DNA from: Variovorax sp. 770b2
Lineage (GTDB): Bacteria; Pseudomonadota; Gammaproteobacteria; Burkholderiales; Burkholderiaceae_C
Assembly: GCF_900115685.1 (NCBI RefSeq)
Contig: NZ_FOXJ01000001.1
Span: 2,451,796-2,515,795, forward strand
DNA length: 64,000 nucleotides
Direction: 5' to 3'
Positions 41,079 through 49,045 of this stretch are shown one piece after another; within the stretch, counting starts at the first letter, position 1; the number at the start of each line of letters is the position of its first letter. Under the pieces are notes generated by a model that was given only the letters and a program-made list of their open reading frames with translations, was not told the DNA's origin and did not search any database. Position numbers and translations under genes: made by a program.

Positions 41079-41778
41079 GAAGGGGAGCAGACGGTTCGAG
41101 CAGGTTCTGTTGGCGGCGCTCGCGGTGCGTCACCGCCACGTCGATGGCGAAACCCACCACCCAGCAGACCCACGCGGTCCAGAGCGTGTGGCTCATGTAG
41201 TGGGCGCCGCGCAGTTGCTGCGACAACCCCAGCGCCAGGCCGGCGACCACCGCCACGCCCAGCCAGATGAACGCCGCGCGGGCGGACACCCGGCGCAGCA
41301 CGAAGTAGCCGCCGACGTAGGCGAACGCGGCCGAGGCATGGCCGGCCGGGAAGCACCCGCCCGCCCCGCCGTCGTCCACGCCCCACGACCAGTGCGACAC
41401 GTAGCGCGCGACGCCGCCGAATTCCTTCAGGTCCCAGGGGCAGCTGGTGTCGCTGAAATGCTTGATGAGGCTCACGGCCAGCACCGAGGCCAGCACGGTT
41501 GCAGCGAGTTGCACGCGCTCCCGCGTAGCCAGCTTGCGCAGCACACCCAGCGGCCAGCGGATGGCCACGAAGAGGCCGATCACCAGCAGCCAGCTCAGGT
41601 CCCTGGCGCCCGCATGCATCACATGGACCAGGAAGGGGTTCTCGCGCCACGGAAAGCCCATGGGCGTGCCGACCAAGCGCGCCAGCAACAGGTCGCCGCC
41701 GGAGGCGTCCCAGGTCATCAATGCGACCAATGCAAGCAAGGTCAAGGCTCCCAGGCGGAGGTTCGTGGTGCGTGTCAT
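41065..41778 (-). CDS. Second PAP2-family phosphatase with an altered third motif
   Basis: A 237-residue membrane protein with six helices. Motif II is CFPAGHASAAFAY. The third motif reads LRGAHYMSHTLW, where the Asp after the second His is replaced by His, as in one PAP2 subgroup. Motif I is IKHFSDTSCPWDL. It probably hydrolyses a lipid phosphate in the periplasm. The start at 41778 (MTRTTNLRLGALTLLALVAL) is 147 bases from the divergent response regulator, so the two transcripts share a promoter region. Confidence 0.85.
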   Translation of the reverse strand: MTRTTNLRLGALTLLALVALMTWDASGGDLLLARLVGTPMGFPWRENPFLVHVMHAGARDLSWLLVIGLFVAIRWPLGVLRKLATRERVQLAATVLASVLAVSLIKHFSDTSCPWDLKEFGGVARYVSHWSWGVDDGGAGGCFPAGHASAAFAYVGGYFVLRRVSARAAFIWLGVAVVAGLALGLSQQLRGAHYMSHTLWTAWVCWVVGFAIDVAVTHRERRQQNLLEPSAPLHARS

Positions 41779-41836
41779 GGCCGAAAGACAGATCTCGAAA
41801 AACTGGCGCGAGCCTACGTTCGCGGTATGAACCCAA

Positions 41837-41863
41837 TCTGAAGCGACCTGAACGAAACCTGAC
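41837..41863. promoter_or_regulatory. Three-fold CTGAA direct repeat in the divergent PAP2/response-regulator gap
   Basis: CTGAA at 41838, 41848 and CTGA at 41859, that is TCTGAA-N4-CCTGAA-N5-CCTGAC. Spacings of 10-11 bases fit tandem binding by a winged-helix response regulator; the pattern is shared with the eptA gap. Confidence 0.6.
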
Positions 41864-41925
41864 ACAAGGGCGCAGGCCATTGCCGGTGCGGCGCTAGACT
41901 TCGCTTTTTTGCAAAGATCCAACGC

Positions 41926-42600
41926 GTGCGCATATTGCTTGTCGAAGATGACACTGCCTTGGCAGATGCCGTTTGCAGCTATCTGCTCGCCAAGGCCTTC
42001 GTGGTCGATGTGGCGCCCAGCCTGGCCGATGCGCGCGGCGCGCTGCTCTCGGTGCAGTACGCGGCGGTGCTGCTCGACCTGCACCTGGGCGACGGCGACG
42101 GTCTCTCGCTGCTGCCGCAGGTGCGCGCGCTGCGCGAGCCCCCCATCGTCATCGTGCTCACGGCCCGCGACCAGGTCACCGACCGCATCCGCGGGCTGGA
42201 TGCCGGCGCCGACGACTACCTCATCAAGCCCTACGACCCCGCCGAACTGCTCGCACGGCTGCGCGCGGTCGAGCGCCGGCGCAGCGCCAACACCTCGCCC
42301 GTGCTGCAGTTCGGCACGCTGGAAATCGACCTGGCCCACGACCGCGTGCGCAAGGACGGCAGCCCCGTCGTGCTCACCCAGAAGGAATGGGCGCTCCTGC
42401 GCGTGATGGCCACGCGCCCCGAGCGCATCCACACGCGCGAGAACCTGGCCGATGCGCTCTACGGCTTCGGCGACGAGGCCGACAGCAACACGCTGGAAGT
42501 GTTCATCAGCCGCCTGCGCCGCAAGCTCGGCAAGAGCCACATCCAGACGCTGCGCGGCCTGGGTTACCGGCTGTCGTTCTCGGCGGACGACGAAGAATGA
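41926..42600 (+). CDS. OmpR-family response regulator (PmrA/QseB-like)
   Basis: A 224-residue regulator. The receiver domain has E7/D8/D9, phosphoacceptor D51 (LLDLHLGDGDG), T79 and K101. The C-terminal winged helix (LTQKEWALLRVMATRPERIH, SNTLEVFISRLRRKLG, IQTLRGLGYRLS) is complete. The start is GTG. It should bind the CCTGAA repeats upstream of itself/PAP2 and eptA, which would make this the PmrAB-type control system for lipid A modification. Its stop overlaps the ATG of a 26-codon frame (ATGA). Confidence 0.9.
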   Translation: MRILLVEDDTALADAVCSYLLAKAFVVDVAPSLADARGALLSVQYAAVLLDLHLGDGDGLSLLPQVRALREPPIVIVLTARDQVTDRIRGLDAGADDYLIKPYDPAELLARLRAVERRRSANTSPVLQFGTLEIDLAHDRVRKDGSPVVLTQKEWALLRVMATRPERIHTRENLADALYGFGDEADSNTLEVFISRLRRKLGKSHIQTLRGLGYRLSFSADDEE

Positions 42601-42677
42601 GCGCCGCGCCGGGCCGCCCCGAGCAAGCTCGCTCCCGCCCGGCAGAAAGGCGCGCAGCGCCAAGGGTGCACCAATGA
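42597..42677 (+). CDS. 26-codon mini-ORF 1, ATGA-coupled to the response regulator
   Basis: Starts MSAAPGRPEQARSR and ends RVHQ; Arg/Pro/Ala-rich. Its ATG overlaps the regulator's stop, and its stop overlaps the ATG of mini-ORF 2, both as ATGA. It may be a translated linker that carries ribosomes toward the kinase gene rather than a functional peptide. Confidence 0.45.
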   Translation: MSAAPGRPEQARSRPAERRAAPRVHQ

Positions 42678-42750
42678 GCGCCGCGCCGGGCCGCCCCGAG
42701 CAAGCTCGCTCCCGCTTGGCAAAAAGGCGCGCAGCGCCAGGGGTGCACCA
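42597..42750 (+). repeat. 77-bp tandem duplication between response regulator and kinase
   Basis: Units 42597-42673 and 42674-42750 differ at about four positions. Each begins ATGAGC, contains CGAGCAAGCTCG, and ends with AAGGGTG or AGGGGTG seven bases before the next ATG. The length 77 is not a multiple of three, so successive ATGs are in different frames. Confidence 0.95.
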
Positions 42751-42754
42751 ATGA
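42674..42754 (+). CDS. 26-codon mini-ORF 2, ATGA-coupled to the sensor kinase
   Basis: Nearly the same peptide as mini-ORF 1 (MSAAPGRPEQARSRLAKRR start). Its TGA overlaps the kinase ATG, and AGGGGTG inside it serves as the kinase ribosome site. Confidence 0.45.
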   Translation: MSAAPGRPEQARSRLAKRRAAPGVHQ

Positions 42755-44106
42755 GCACCGCCCGCCGCGCGAATGGTCGCGACTCGCTGGCCGGGCGCCT
42801 CACGCGCACCCTCATCCTGTGGGTGGGCGGCGTGTGGCTCCTGTGCGTGTTCGCCGTCGTCTGGTATGTGGACCGCGAGATCAACCACAACTTCGACAAC
42901 GAGCTGGTCGAGGTGTCGCACCGCATGTTCGACATGGCCGTGCAGGAGCTGGACAAGTTGCAGCACAAGGGCGAGGCCGTTCCGAGCACGCCGCTGGTGG
43001 CACCCAAGCAACTCTTCTCCGAAGACGCGGTGATGTACCAGGTGGTCGACATCCACGAGCACGTGCTGCTGCGCTCGGCCGAAGCACCCGTCGATGCCTT
43101 CGATGTTCCGCTGGCCGCGGGCTTCGCGAACAACCAGACCTGGCGCATCTACACCGTGCGGCATCCGACGCTGGGCCTGTACTTCCAGGTGGCCGATCCG
43201 CTCGACGAGCGGCGCCGCGCGCTCAACCGCACGTTGTTCGGCCTGATCATTCCGCTGGGCGCGGTGCTGCCGCTGCTCGCGCTGGTGCTGCGCAACGTGG
43301 CGCGCACCGAGCTGCGCGTGCTGCAGCAACTGGCCGGCGAGATCGAGAAGCGCAGCGGCGCCGACCTGCGGCCGATCACCCTGCCCGGCCTGCCGCAGGA
43401 GCTGCGCTCGGTGGGCGACCACGTCAACAGCCTCCTGGAGCGGCTCGCGCAATCGCTGGACGTGGAACGCGCGCTCGCTGCCAATGCGGCCCACGAACTG
43501 CGCACGCCCCTTGCCGCCGCGCGCCTGCGGCTGCAGACCGCGCTGGACCATGACCTGAAACGCGAGGACGTGCAGGGCGCGCTGCAGGCGCTGCAGATGC
43601 TGAGCCATCGCACCGAGAAGCTGCTGCAGCTGTCGCGCGCGGAATCGGGTGCCTCGCTCACGCGCGCGCGGGTCGACCTGGTCCAGCTCGCGGGCACCGT
43701 GGCGCAGGAGTTCTGGCAAGACCCGCTGAACAACGAGCGCCTGAAGCTCAAGGTGCCCGACAGTGCGGCGCCGGTGGCGTTCGGCGATGTCGATGCACTG
43801 GCGATCGCGCTGCGCAACCTCGTGGAGAACGCGCTGCGCTATGGCGGTGGCGGGCGTGTAGTGATCGAGGTGGCCACGCCGTGCACGCTGGTGGTGAGGG
43901 ACTTCGGTGCGGGCGTGAACGCAGCGCAGTTGAAGACGCTGCAGCAACGCCACGTGCGGCACGGCTCGGACCGCGCGGGCTACGGCCTGGGCCTGTCGAT
44001 CGTGGGCACGATCGTCGAGAAGCACAACGCGAAGCTCGAACTGGCGTCGCCGCCGGCTGGGGCGGCGCAGGGGTTCGAGGCGCGCATCGTGTTGCGGCCG
44101 GCCTAG
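42751..44106 (+). CDS. Sensor histidine kinase (PmrB/QseC-like)
   Basis: A 451-residue kinase. Membrane helices lie at about 21-40 (LILWVGGVWLLCVFAVVWY) and 162-180, with a 120-residue periplasmic sensor between them. The phosphoacceptor His is H248 in AANAAHELRTPLAAAR. The N box is NLVENALRYGGGG, and the G boxes are RDFGAGV and GYGLGLSIVG. The periplasmic part has acidic patches (DNELVEVSH, LFSEDAV) that could sense cations or peptides. ATG 42751 overlaps the mini-ORF 2 stop. It works with the response regulator encoded upstream. Confidence 0.92.
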   Translation: MSTARRANGRDSLAGRLTRTLILWVGGVWLLCVFAVVWYVDREINHNFDNELVEVSHRMFDMAVQELDKLQHKGEAVPSTPLVAPKQLFSEDAVMYQVVDIHEHVLLRSAEAPVDAFDVPLAAGFANNQTWRIYTVRHPTLGLYFQVADPLDERRRALNRTLFGLIIPLGAVLPLLALVLRNVARTELRVLQQLAGEIEKRSGADLRPITLPGLPQELRSVGDHVNSLLERLAQSLDVERALAANAAHELRTPLAAARLRLQTALDHDLKREDVQGALQALQMLSHRTEKLLQLSRAESGASLTRARVDLVQLAGTVAQEFWQDPLNNERLKLKVPDSAAPVAFGDVDALAIALRNLVENALRYGGGGRVVIEVATPCTLVVRDFGAGVNAAQLKTLQQRHVRHGSDRAGYGLGLSIVGTIVEKHNAKLELASPPAGAAQGFEARIVLRPA

Positions 44107-44154
44107 CGTGCCGTCCCGCGGATGGCTGCGCGCAGCCATTTGCGGAACCTCACA

Positions 44155-44850
44155 TTAGCGCGCTCGCGCCTTCTTCGGCATGAAGTCGTCGGAGTTGTCG
44201 AAGCCGAACTGGCCGGCCTTGTACATGCCGGCCATCTTCCTGGCCAGGTGCTCGCGCACGGGCTTGGGCAAGGCGAAGAAATCCGCATTGGCCCTGGTGC
44301 TGCGATCGCCGTCCAGCCCGCCGGTGATGGCGTGGATCACCACCTTGCGGCCCTGGTGGAACGTGACGATCTTGATGGCGCCCGAGAAGTCGTCGCTGTC
44401 GAAGTTGTCCTTGTCGCTCGGGGCGAAGAAGCGGTAGACCAGGATCGGATCGATGAGCCCATCCCCATCGAGATCGGCGAACTCGGAGAGCTTCGACCTG
44501 AAGTTGATGCCGGCATCGTCCTTGCCCGCGAAGTCGCGGATCGACCATTGCCGCGTCAGCGCGTTGTCGCCTCCCACCTTGAAGAGCGTGGCCTGGATGG
44601 CGGAGGACAGCGTCTCCTTGGTAAAGGGCAGGTCCTGCTTCTCGGAGAGCAGCAGCGCGTAGCTGCCGGACTTGTCGGTGTAGCAGTAGCGCTTGAACAC
44701 CGGGAGTTCGACGCCGGCTTTCTTCACCGCATCGGCGCTGAGGAACGGCGCATCGGCCGGGCATGCGTTCTGCTCGACCTTCGTCGTCTGGGCATGGCTC
44801 GCGGCGGCCAGCAGCGCGAACGCGGCGAGCGCCGACAGGTTGTGTTTCAT
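44155..44850 (-). CDS. Secreted hypothetical protein with a calcium-loop-like motif
   Basis: A 231-residue exported protein. A signal peptide (MKHNLSALAAFALLAAASHA) precedes a mature part with two Cys (NACPAD, RYCYTD), a FADLDGDGLIDPILVYRF segment that resembles an FG-GAP/EF-hand Ca loop, and a basic end (PKKARAR). I recognise no family name. It lies six bases after a thioesterase gene, as the last gene of that operon. Confidence 0.7.
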   Translation of the reverse strand: MKHNLSALAAFALLAAASHAQTTKVEQNACPADAPFLSADAVKKAGVELPVFKRYCYTDKSGSYALLLSEKQDLPFTKETLSSAIQATLFKVGGDNALTRQWSIRDFAGKDDAGINFRSKLSEFADLDGDGLIDPILVYRFFAPSDKDNFDSDDFSGAIKIVTFHQGRKVVIHAITGGLDGDRSTRANADFFALPKPVREHLARKMAGMYKAGQFGFDNSDDFMPKKARAR

Positions 44851-44856
44851 CGTGCG

Positions 44857-45279
44857 TTACTCGCTCACCAGCGTGCGCAGCCAGTCGGGCAATGCCAGCG
44901 CCTTCTGCTTCGGGAAATCCACCCAGATCGTCGTCGCTCCGCCCGCCGCGCAGATCACGTCGGGCGCTTCTTCGCGGGCCATCGTGCCCCAGCTCTCGAA
45001 GGTGGTGCGGCCGGGGTCGCTCACGTACATCTTCAGCAGCACGTTGCCCGGGTATTCGATCTGCCGGTAGAAATTGCAGAAGGCATTGACGATCACCATG
45101 CCCTCCCCGCCCGGTTCGGGCTCGAAGCCGATCGAACGCATCCAGTCGATGCGCGCGGTTTCCAGGTAGCGGAAGTAGGTGCCGTTGTTCAGGTGGCCCA
45201 TGGCGTCCATGTCGCCCCAGCGGATGGGGATCGACATTTCATACACGAGCTTCTTCTTTTCGGGGATTTCGATTCTCAT
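44857..45279 (-). CDS. Acyl-CoA thioesterase, 4HBT/YbgC-like hotdog family
   Basis: A 140-residue single-hotdog protein. The active-site Asp lies in RWGDMDAMGHLNNGTYFRYLE, the classic 4HBT motif D-x3-H-x-NN. The remainder (IVNAFCNFYRQIEYPGNVLL, RTTFESWGTM) is the central strand set. It hydrolyses acyl-CoA, probably of short or aromatic acyl groups. ATGA overlap with the preceding transporter gene indicates coupling. Confidence 0.88.
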   Translation of the reverse strand: MRIEIPEKKKLVYEMSIPIRWGDMDAMGHLNNGTYFRYLETARIDWMRSIGFEPEPGGEGMVIVNAFCNFYRQIEYPGNVLLKMYVSDPGRTTFESWGTMAREEAPDVICAAGGATTIWVDFPKQKALALPDWLRTLVSE

Positions 45280-46187
45280 CGGTGTGCCTTGATGGATGCG
45301 AGGATGCCCAGCACGAACAGCAGCGCCGCCACCCACTCGGTGGCCCCTGGCCAGCGGCCGTCCCAGACGAAGGAATAGAGCAAGGCGAACAGCGTCTCGC
45401 TCACGATCAGTTGGCCGCACAGGCTGGCCGAGAGGCGCTGGCTGGCGACGTTCCAGAGGATGGTCGCCAGCCACGACGAACCGAAGCCGCCTGCCAGCGC
45501 GATCCAGATGAAAAGCATGCCGTCGGGCCGCGACTGCAGCGTGACCATGCTGCTCCCCGCCGCCACCCAGAGCAGCAAGGCCCCGAGGCCGGTCGCGATG
45601 CCGAGCCAGTTGGCCCAGTCGGTCGCGTTCAGGTCGGTGTGGCACTGCAACCATTTCGCGTTGAGCAGGCCGTAGATCGTCCAGCTCACCATCGAACACA
45701 GCGCGAGCGCGATGCCCCAGCCGAAGCGCGCGCCCCCGCCGCCCACGCCATGCTGCGCCGACCACGCGCCCCAGATCATCAGCGCGATGCCCGCGCCCGT
45801 TAGCAGCAACCCCGGCAGCAGCGCACGCAGGCGCAGCCCCGCGGGCCGGCCGAGCAGCATCATCCAGACGGGAATCGTGCCGATGATGAGGCTGGGCACC
45901 TCGGTGCCGGCCGCCGCGATGCCGAAGGCCAGCAGCAGGTAGTAGCCGCTGAAGCCCAGCACGCTGAGCCCGAGCGCCGCGAGCGCCTGATGGCCATTCG
46001 GCCAGCGCACGGCGGCAGGCCGCGCGAACACTGCGAGCCCCGAGATCGCGCCGAACACCGCGAAGCGCGCGGCCGTGATGTCGACCATGCCGAAGTGGCC
46101 GACCATGCGCGGCGCCACGAACACCAGGCCCCAGAGCGCGCCTGCGCCCAGGCCGGCGGCGATGCCGATCGACGTCCGTGAATTCAG
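45276..46187 (-). CDS. EamA/DMT family transporter without a standard start codon
   Basis: A 303-residue protein with ten membrane helices in two EamA repeats (IGIAAGLGAGALWGLVFVAP, GYYLLLAFGIAAAGTEVPSL, LLLTGAGIALMIWG, GFGSSWLATILWNV, CGQLIVSETLFALLYSF). The frame has no ATG, GTG or TTG before the first helix. CTG at 46187 overlaps the SDR stop as CTGA and is the likely start. Substrate unknown. It is in one operon with the SDR upstream and the thioesterase downstream. Confidence 0.75.
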   Translation of the reverse strand: MNSRTSIGIAAGLGAGALWGLVFVAPRMVGHFGMVDITAARFAVFGAISGLAVFARPAAVRWPNGHQALAALGLSVLGFSGYYLLLAFGIAAAGTEVPSLIIGTIPVWMMLLGRPAGLRLRALLPGLLLTGAGIALMIWGAWSAQHGVGGGGARFGWGIALALCSMVSWTIYGLLNAKWLQCHTDLNATDWANWLGIATGLGALLLWVAAGSSMVTLQSRPDGMLFIWIALAGGFGSSWLATILWNVASQRLSASLCGQLIVSETLFALLYSFVWDGRWPGATEWVAALLFVLGILASIKAHR

Positions 46188-46966
46188 ACTGCGAACCCGT
46201 CGTCGGCCGCGATGACGGCGCCGTTCACGAAATGGCTCTGGCCGCTGGCCAGCAGCACGATCAGGCCATCGAGGTCTTCGGCCTTGCCCACGCGCTTGCG
46301 CGGCAGGATGCTCATCAGCTTGGCGCCGGCCTCGGTGGTCCAGAGTTCTTCGTTGAGTTCGGTGGCGATGTAGCCCGGGCACAGCGCGTTCACGTTGATG
46401 CCGAAGCGGCCCCACTCCAGCGCCATGGCCTTGGTCATCTGCACCACCGCGGCCTTGCTCATGCCGTAGGCGCCGATGTTGGGCACCGCCTTGAGCGCGG
46501 CCACCGAGGCGATGTTGATGATGCGCCCGCCGATGTAGGTGCCCGGCGCCGAGCCATCGGCGCGCGCCAGCATGCGCTTGCCCACTTCCTGCGCGACGAA
46601 GAAGGCGCCCTTCAGGTTGGTGTCGAAGATGAAGTCGTAGTCGTCGGGCGTCACGTCCTGCAGCTTGTTGCGGATGTTGACGCCCGAGTTGTTGACCAGG
46701 ATGTCGATGGGGCCGACCTCGGTCTCGGCGCGCGCCACGGCCGCCTTGATGCTGCCGTGGTCTGTCACGTCCAGCTCGACCACGTGGGCGTCGCCGCCCT
46801 CGCCTTCGATGCGGGCGCGCAGCTCCTTGAGTTTTTCGACCCGGCGGCTGGCCAGGACCACCGCGGCGCCGGCGCGTGCCAGCGTTTTTGCGAACTGGGC
46901 ACCCAGGCCGCTGGAGGCGCCGGTGACGAAGGCCACGCGGCCCGAAAGATCGATGCTGTAAGCCAT
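46184..46966 (-). CDS. Short-chain dehydrogenase/reductase (3-ketoacyl reductase type)
   Basis: A 260-residue classical SDR. Cofactor motif TGASSGLG (about 15-22), NNSGVN after strand 4, catalytic Ser in NIASVAALK and YGMSK for Tyr/Lys. LASRRVEKL suggests NADPH. The C-terminal LIVLLASGQSHFVNGAVIAAD is standard. With the thioesterase downstream, an acyl substrate is likely. It is the first gene of its operon and divergent from ETF-ubiquinone oxidoreductase. Confidence 0.9.
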   Translation of the reverse strand: MAYSIDLSGRVAFVTGASSGLGAQFAKTLARAGAAVVLASRRVEKLKELRARIEGEGGDAHVVELDVTDHGSIKAAVARAETEVGPIDILVNNSGVNIRNKLQDVTPDDYDFIFDTNLKGAFFVAQEVGKRMLARADGSAPGTYIGGRIINIASVAALKAVPNIGAYGMSKAAVVQMTKAMALEWGRFGINVNALCPGYIATELNEELWTTEAGAKLMSILPRKRVGKAEDLDGLIVLLASGQSHFVNGAVIAADDGFAV

Positions 46967-47072
46967 GGAAAACGGGTCCTGGTGAGTCGCGGAGGCGACG
47001 GGTTGCGCTCCCCCTAAAATGTTTCGCGCCCTCGTAGCGTCCGAGCCTCAAAACATTATCGACCAGACCCAC

Positions 47073-48770
47073 ATGACCCACGACGAAATCCTTGCCCAGT
47101 TCGGCCCTCGCGAAGCCATGGAATACGACGTGGTCGTGGTCGGTGGCGGCCCGGCGGGCCTCTCGACCGCGATCCGCCTGAAGCAGCTGGCGGCCCAGCA
47201 CGAGAAGGAAATCTCCGTCGTGGTGCTCGAAAAGGGCTCCGAGCCCGGCGCGCACATCCTCTCGGGCGCCATCATGGACCCGCGCGCGCTCAACGAACTC
47301 TTGCCCGACTGGAAGGAACTGGGCGCCCCGCTGAACCAGCCCGTGGCCGACGACGCGATGGTGTTCCTCGGCGAGAAGTCGGGCCTGCGCACCCCCAACG
47401 CGTTCCTGCCGGCGTGCTTCCAGAACCACGGCAACTACATCATCAGCCTGGGCGCCTTCACCAAGTGGCTGGCGCAGCAGGCCGAGAACCTGGGCGTCGA
47501 GATCTTCCCGGGCTTCCCGGCGGCCGAAGTGCTCTACAACGAGAACGGCGCGGTGCGCGGCGTGGCCACCGGCAACATGGGTGTGGGCAAGGACGGCGAG
47601 CCGACCGAGAACTTCCAGCTCGGCATGGAGCTCCTGGGCAAGTACACGGTGTTTGCCGAAGGCGCGCGCGGCCACCTGGGTCGCCAACTCATCGCGAAGT
47701 ACAAGCTCGACGAAGGCCGCGACCCGCAGACCTACGGCCTGGGCGTGAAGGAAGTGTGGGAAATCGACCCCAAGCGCCACCAGCCCGGCTTCGTGCTGCA
47801 CACGGCCGGCTGGCCGATGAAGAGCGATACCTACGGCGGCGCGTTCCTCTATCACATGGAGGACAACAAGGTCACGATGGGCTTCATCACCGGCCTGGAC
47901 TACAGCAACCCGTACCTGAGCCCCTTCGAGGAAATGCAGCGCTGGAAGCTGCACCCCAACATCCGCTGGTACCTGGAAGGCGACGAGGCCCAGGGCATCA
48001 AGCCGGCCAAGCGCATCGGCTACGGCGCGCGCGCCATCACGGCGGGCGGCCTGCAGTCGCTGCCCAAGACGGTGTTCCCGGGCGGTGCGCTGGTGGGCTG
48101 CGAGGCCGGCTACCTGAACGTGAGCCGCATCAAGGGCAGCCACGCCGCCATCAAGACCGGCATGCTGGCCGCCGAGGCCGCCTTCGACGCGGTGCAGGCC
48201 GGCCGCCAGCACGACGAGCTCACGGCCTACCCTGCCGCGTTCGAGAAGAGCTGGCTCCACGCCGAGCTGAAGAAGGCGCGCAACTTCAAGGCCTGGTTCA
48301 AGAAGGGCCTGGGCATTGCCACCCTCATGAACGGCATCGAGCAGTGGCTCCTGAAGGGCAACATCCCCTGGACGCTGCGCCGCACCAAGCCCGACCACCT
48401 GTACCTGAAGCCCGCGGCCGAGTGCAAGCCCATCGTCTATCCGAAGCCGGACGGCAAGCTCACCTTCGACCGGCTCTCCAGTGTGTTCATCAGCAACACG
48501 AACCATGAAGAGCAGCAACCGGCTCACCTGACGCTCAAGGATGCGACGGTGCCGGTCAACATCAACCTCGCGAAGTTCGCCGGCCCCGAGAGCCGCTACT
48601 GCCCGGCCGGCGTCTACGAATTCGTGGGCACCGAGGACGGCAAGCAGCGCCTGCAGATCAACGCGCAGAACTGCGTGCACTGCAAGACCTGCGACATCAA
48701 GGACCCGACGCAGAACATCGTGTGGGTCACGCCCGAGGGCGGTGGCGGGCCGAACTACGTGGGCATGTAA
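47073..48770 (+). CDS. Electron transfer flavoprotein-ubiquinone oxidoreductase
   Basis: A 565-residue membrane-associated iron-sulfur flavoprotein, close in length to human ETFDH. The FAD motif is VVVVGGGPAGLSTAIRLK. The [4Fe-4S] ligands are in YCPAGVYEF and CVHCKTCDIKDPTQNI near the C-terminus. Segments such as GYGARAITAGGLQSLPKTVF and VGCEAGYLNVSRIKGSH are diagnostic. It passes electrons from ETF (fatty acid, amino acid and choline oxidation) to ubiquinone. ATG 47073 was chosen from the family start (MTHDEILAQFG). A strong terminator follows. Confidence 0.95.
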   Translation: MTHDEILAQFGPREAMEYDVVVVGGGPAGLSTAIRLKQLAAQHEKEISVVVLEKGSEPGAHILSGAIMDPRALNELLPDWKELGAPLNQPVADDAMVFLGEKSGLRTPNAFLPACFQNHGNYIISLGAFTKWLAQQAENLGVEIFPGFPAAEVLYNENGAVRGVATGNMGVGKDGEPTENFQLGMELLGKYTVFAEGARGHLGRQLIAKYKLDEGRDPQTYGLGVKEVWEIDPKRHQPGFVLHTAGWPMKSDTYGGAFLYHMEDNKVTMGFITGLDYSNPYLSPFEEMQRWKLHPNIRWYLEGDEAQGIKPAKRIGYGARAITAGGLQSLPKTVFPGGALVGCEAGYLNVSRIKGSHAAIKTGMLAAEAAFDAVQAGRQHDELTAYPAAFEKSWLHAELKKARNFKAWFKKGLGIATLMNGIEQWLLKGNIPWTLRRTKPDHLYLKPAAECKPIVYPKPDGKLTFDRLSSVFISNTNHEEQQPAHLTLKDATVPVNINLAKFAGPESRYCPAGVYEFVGTEDGKQRLQINAQNCVHCKTCDIKDPTQNIVWVTPEGGGGPNYVGM

Positions 48771-48790
48771 CGCCACCGCGCCGTTTCTTG

Positions 48791-48813
48791 AAGCCCTCTT
48801 CGGAGGGCTTTTT
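48791..48813 (+). terminator. Rho-independent terminator after ETF-QO
   Basis: AAGCCCTC-TTCG-GAGGGCTT, eight perfect pairs and a stable tetraloop, followed by TTT. It starts 20 bases after the stop codon. Confidence 0.85.
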
Positions 48814-49045
48814 CATTTGCCCGGGTGATTCGTTCAGGGCACGTGCCGCTGGTATCGCTGCTTAACGACCGCTCTGAAAACGAGCATGCTGTTGGTGGGC
48901 CGGCGTGATCACCACCCCGGAGCAATTTTTTTCGCAATGATGCGTCCGTTCGGAAACCCGCGGCGTAAGTGAAGGCAGGACGGCGATGAAACAAACGTCG
49001 CCGTCCGCCAACCCATTCAACGACCCTTCGAGAGGATCTTTCGCC

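Noticed and set aside
41779..44139. A very long minus-strand frame continuous with the second PAP2 gene
   Set aside because: It runs antisense over the response regulator and kinase, both of which have clear motifs. Only the 3' 238 codons are real.
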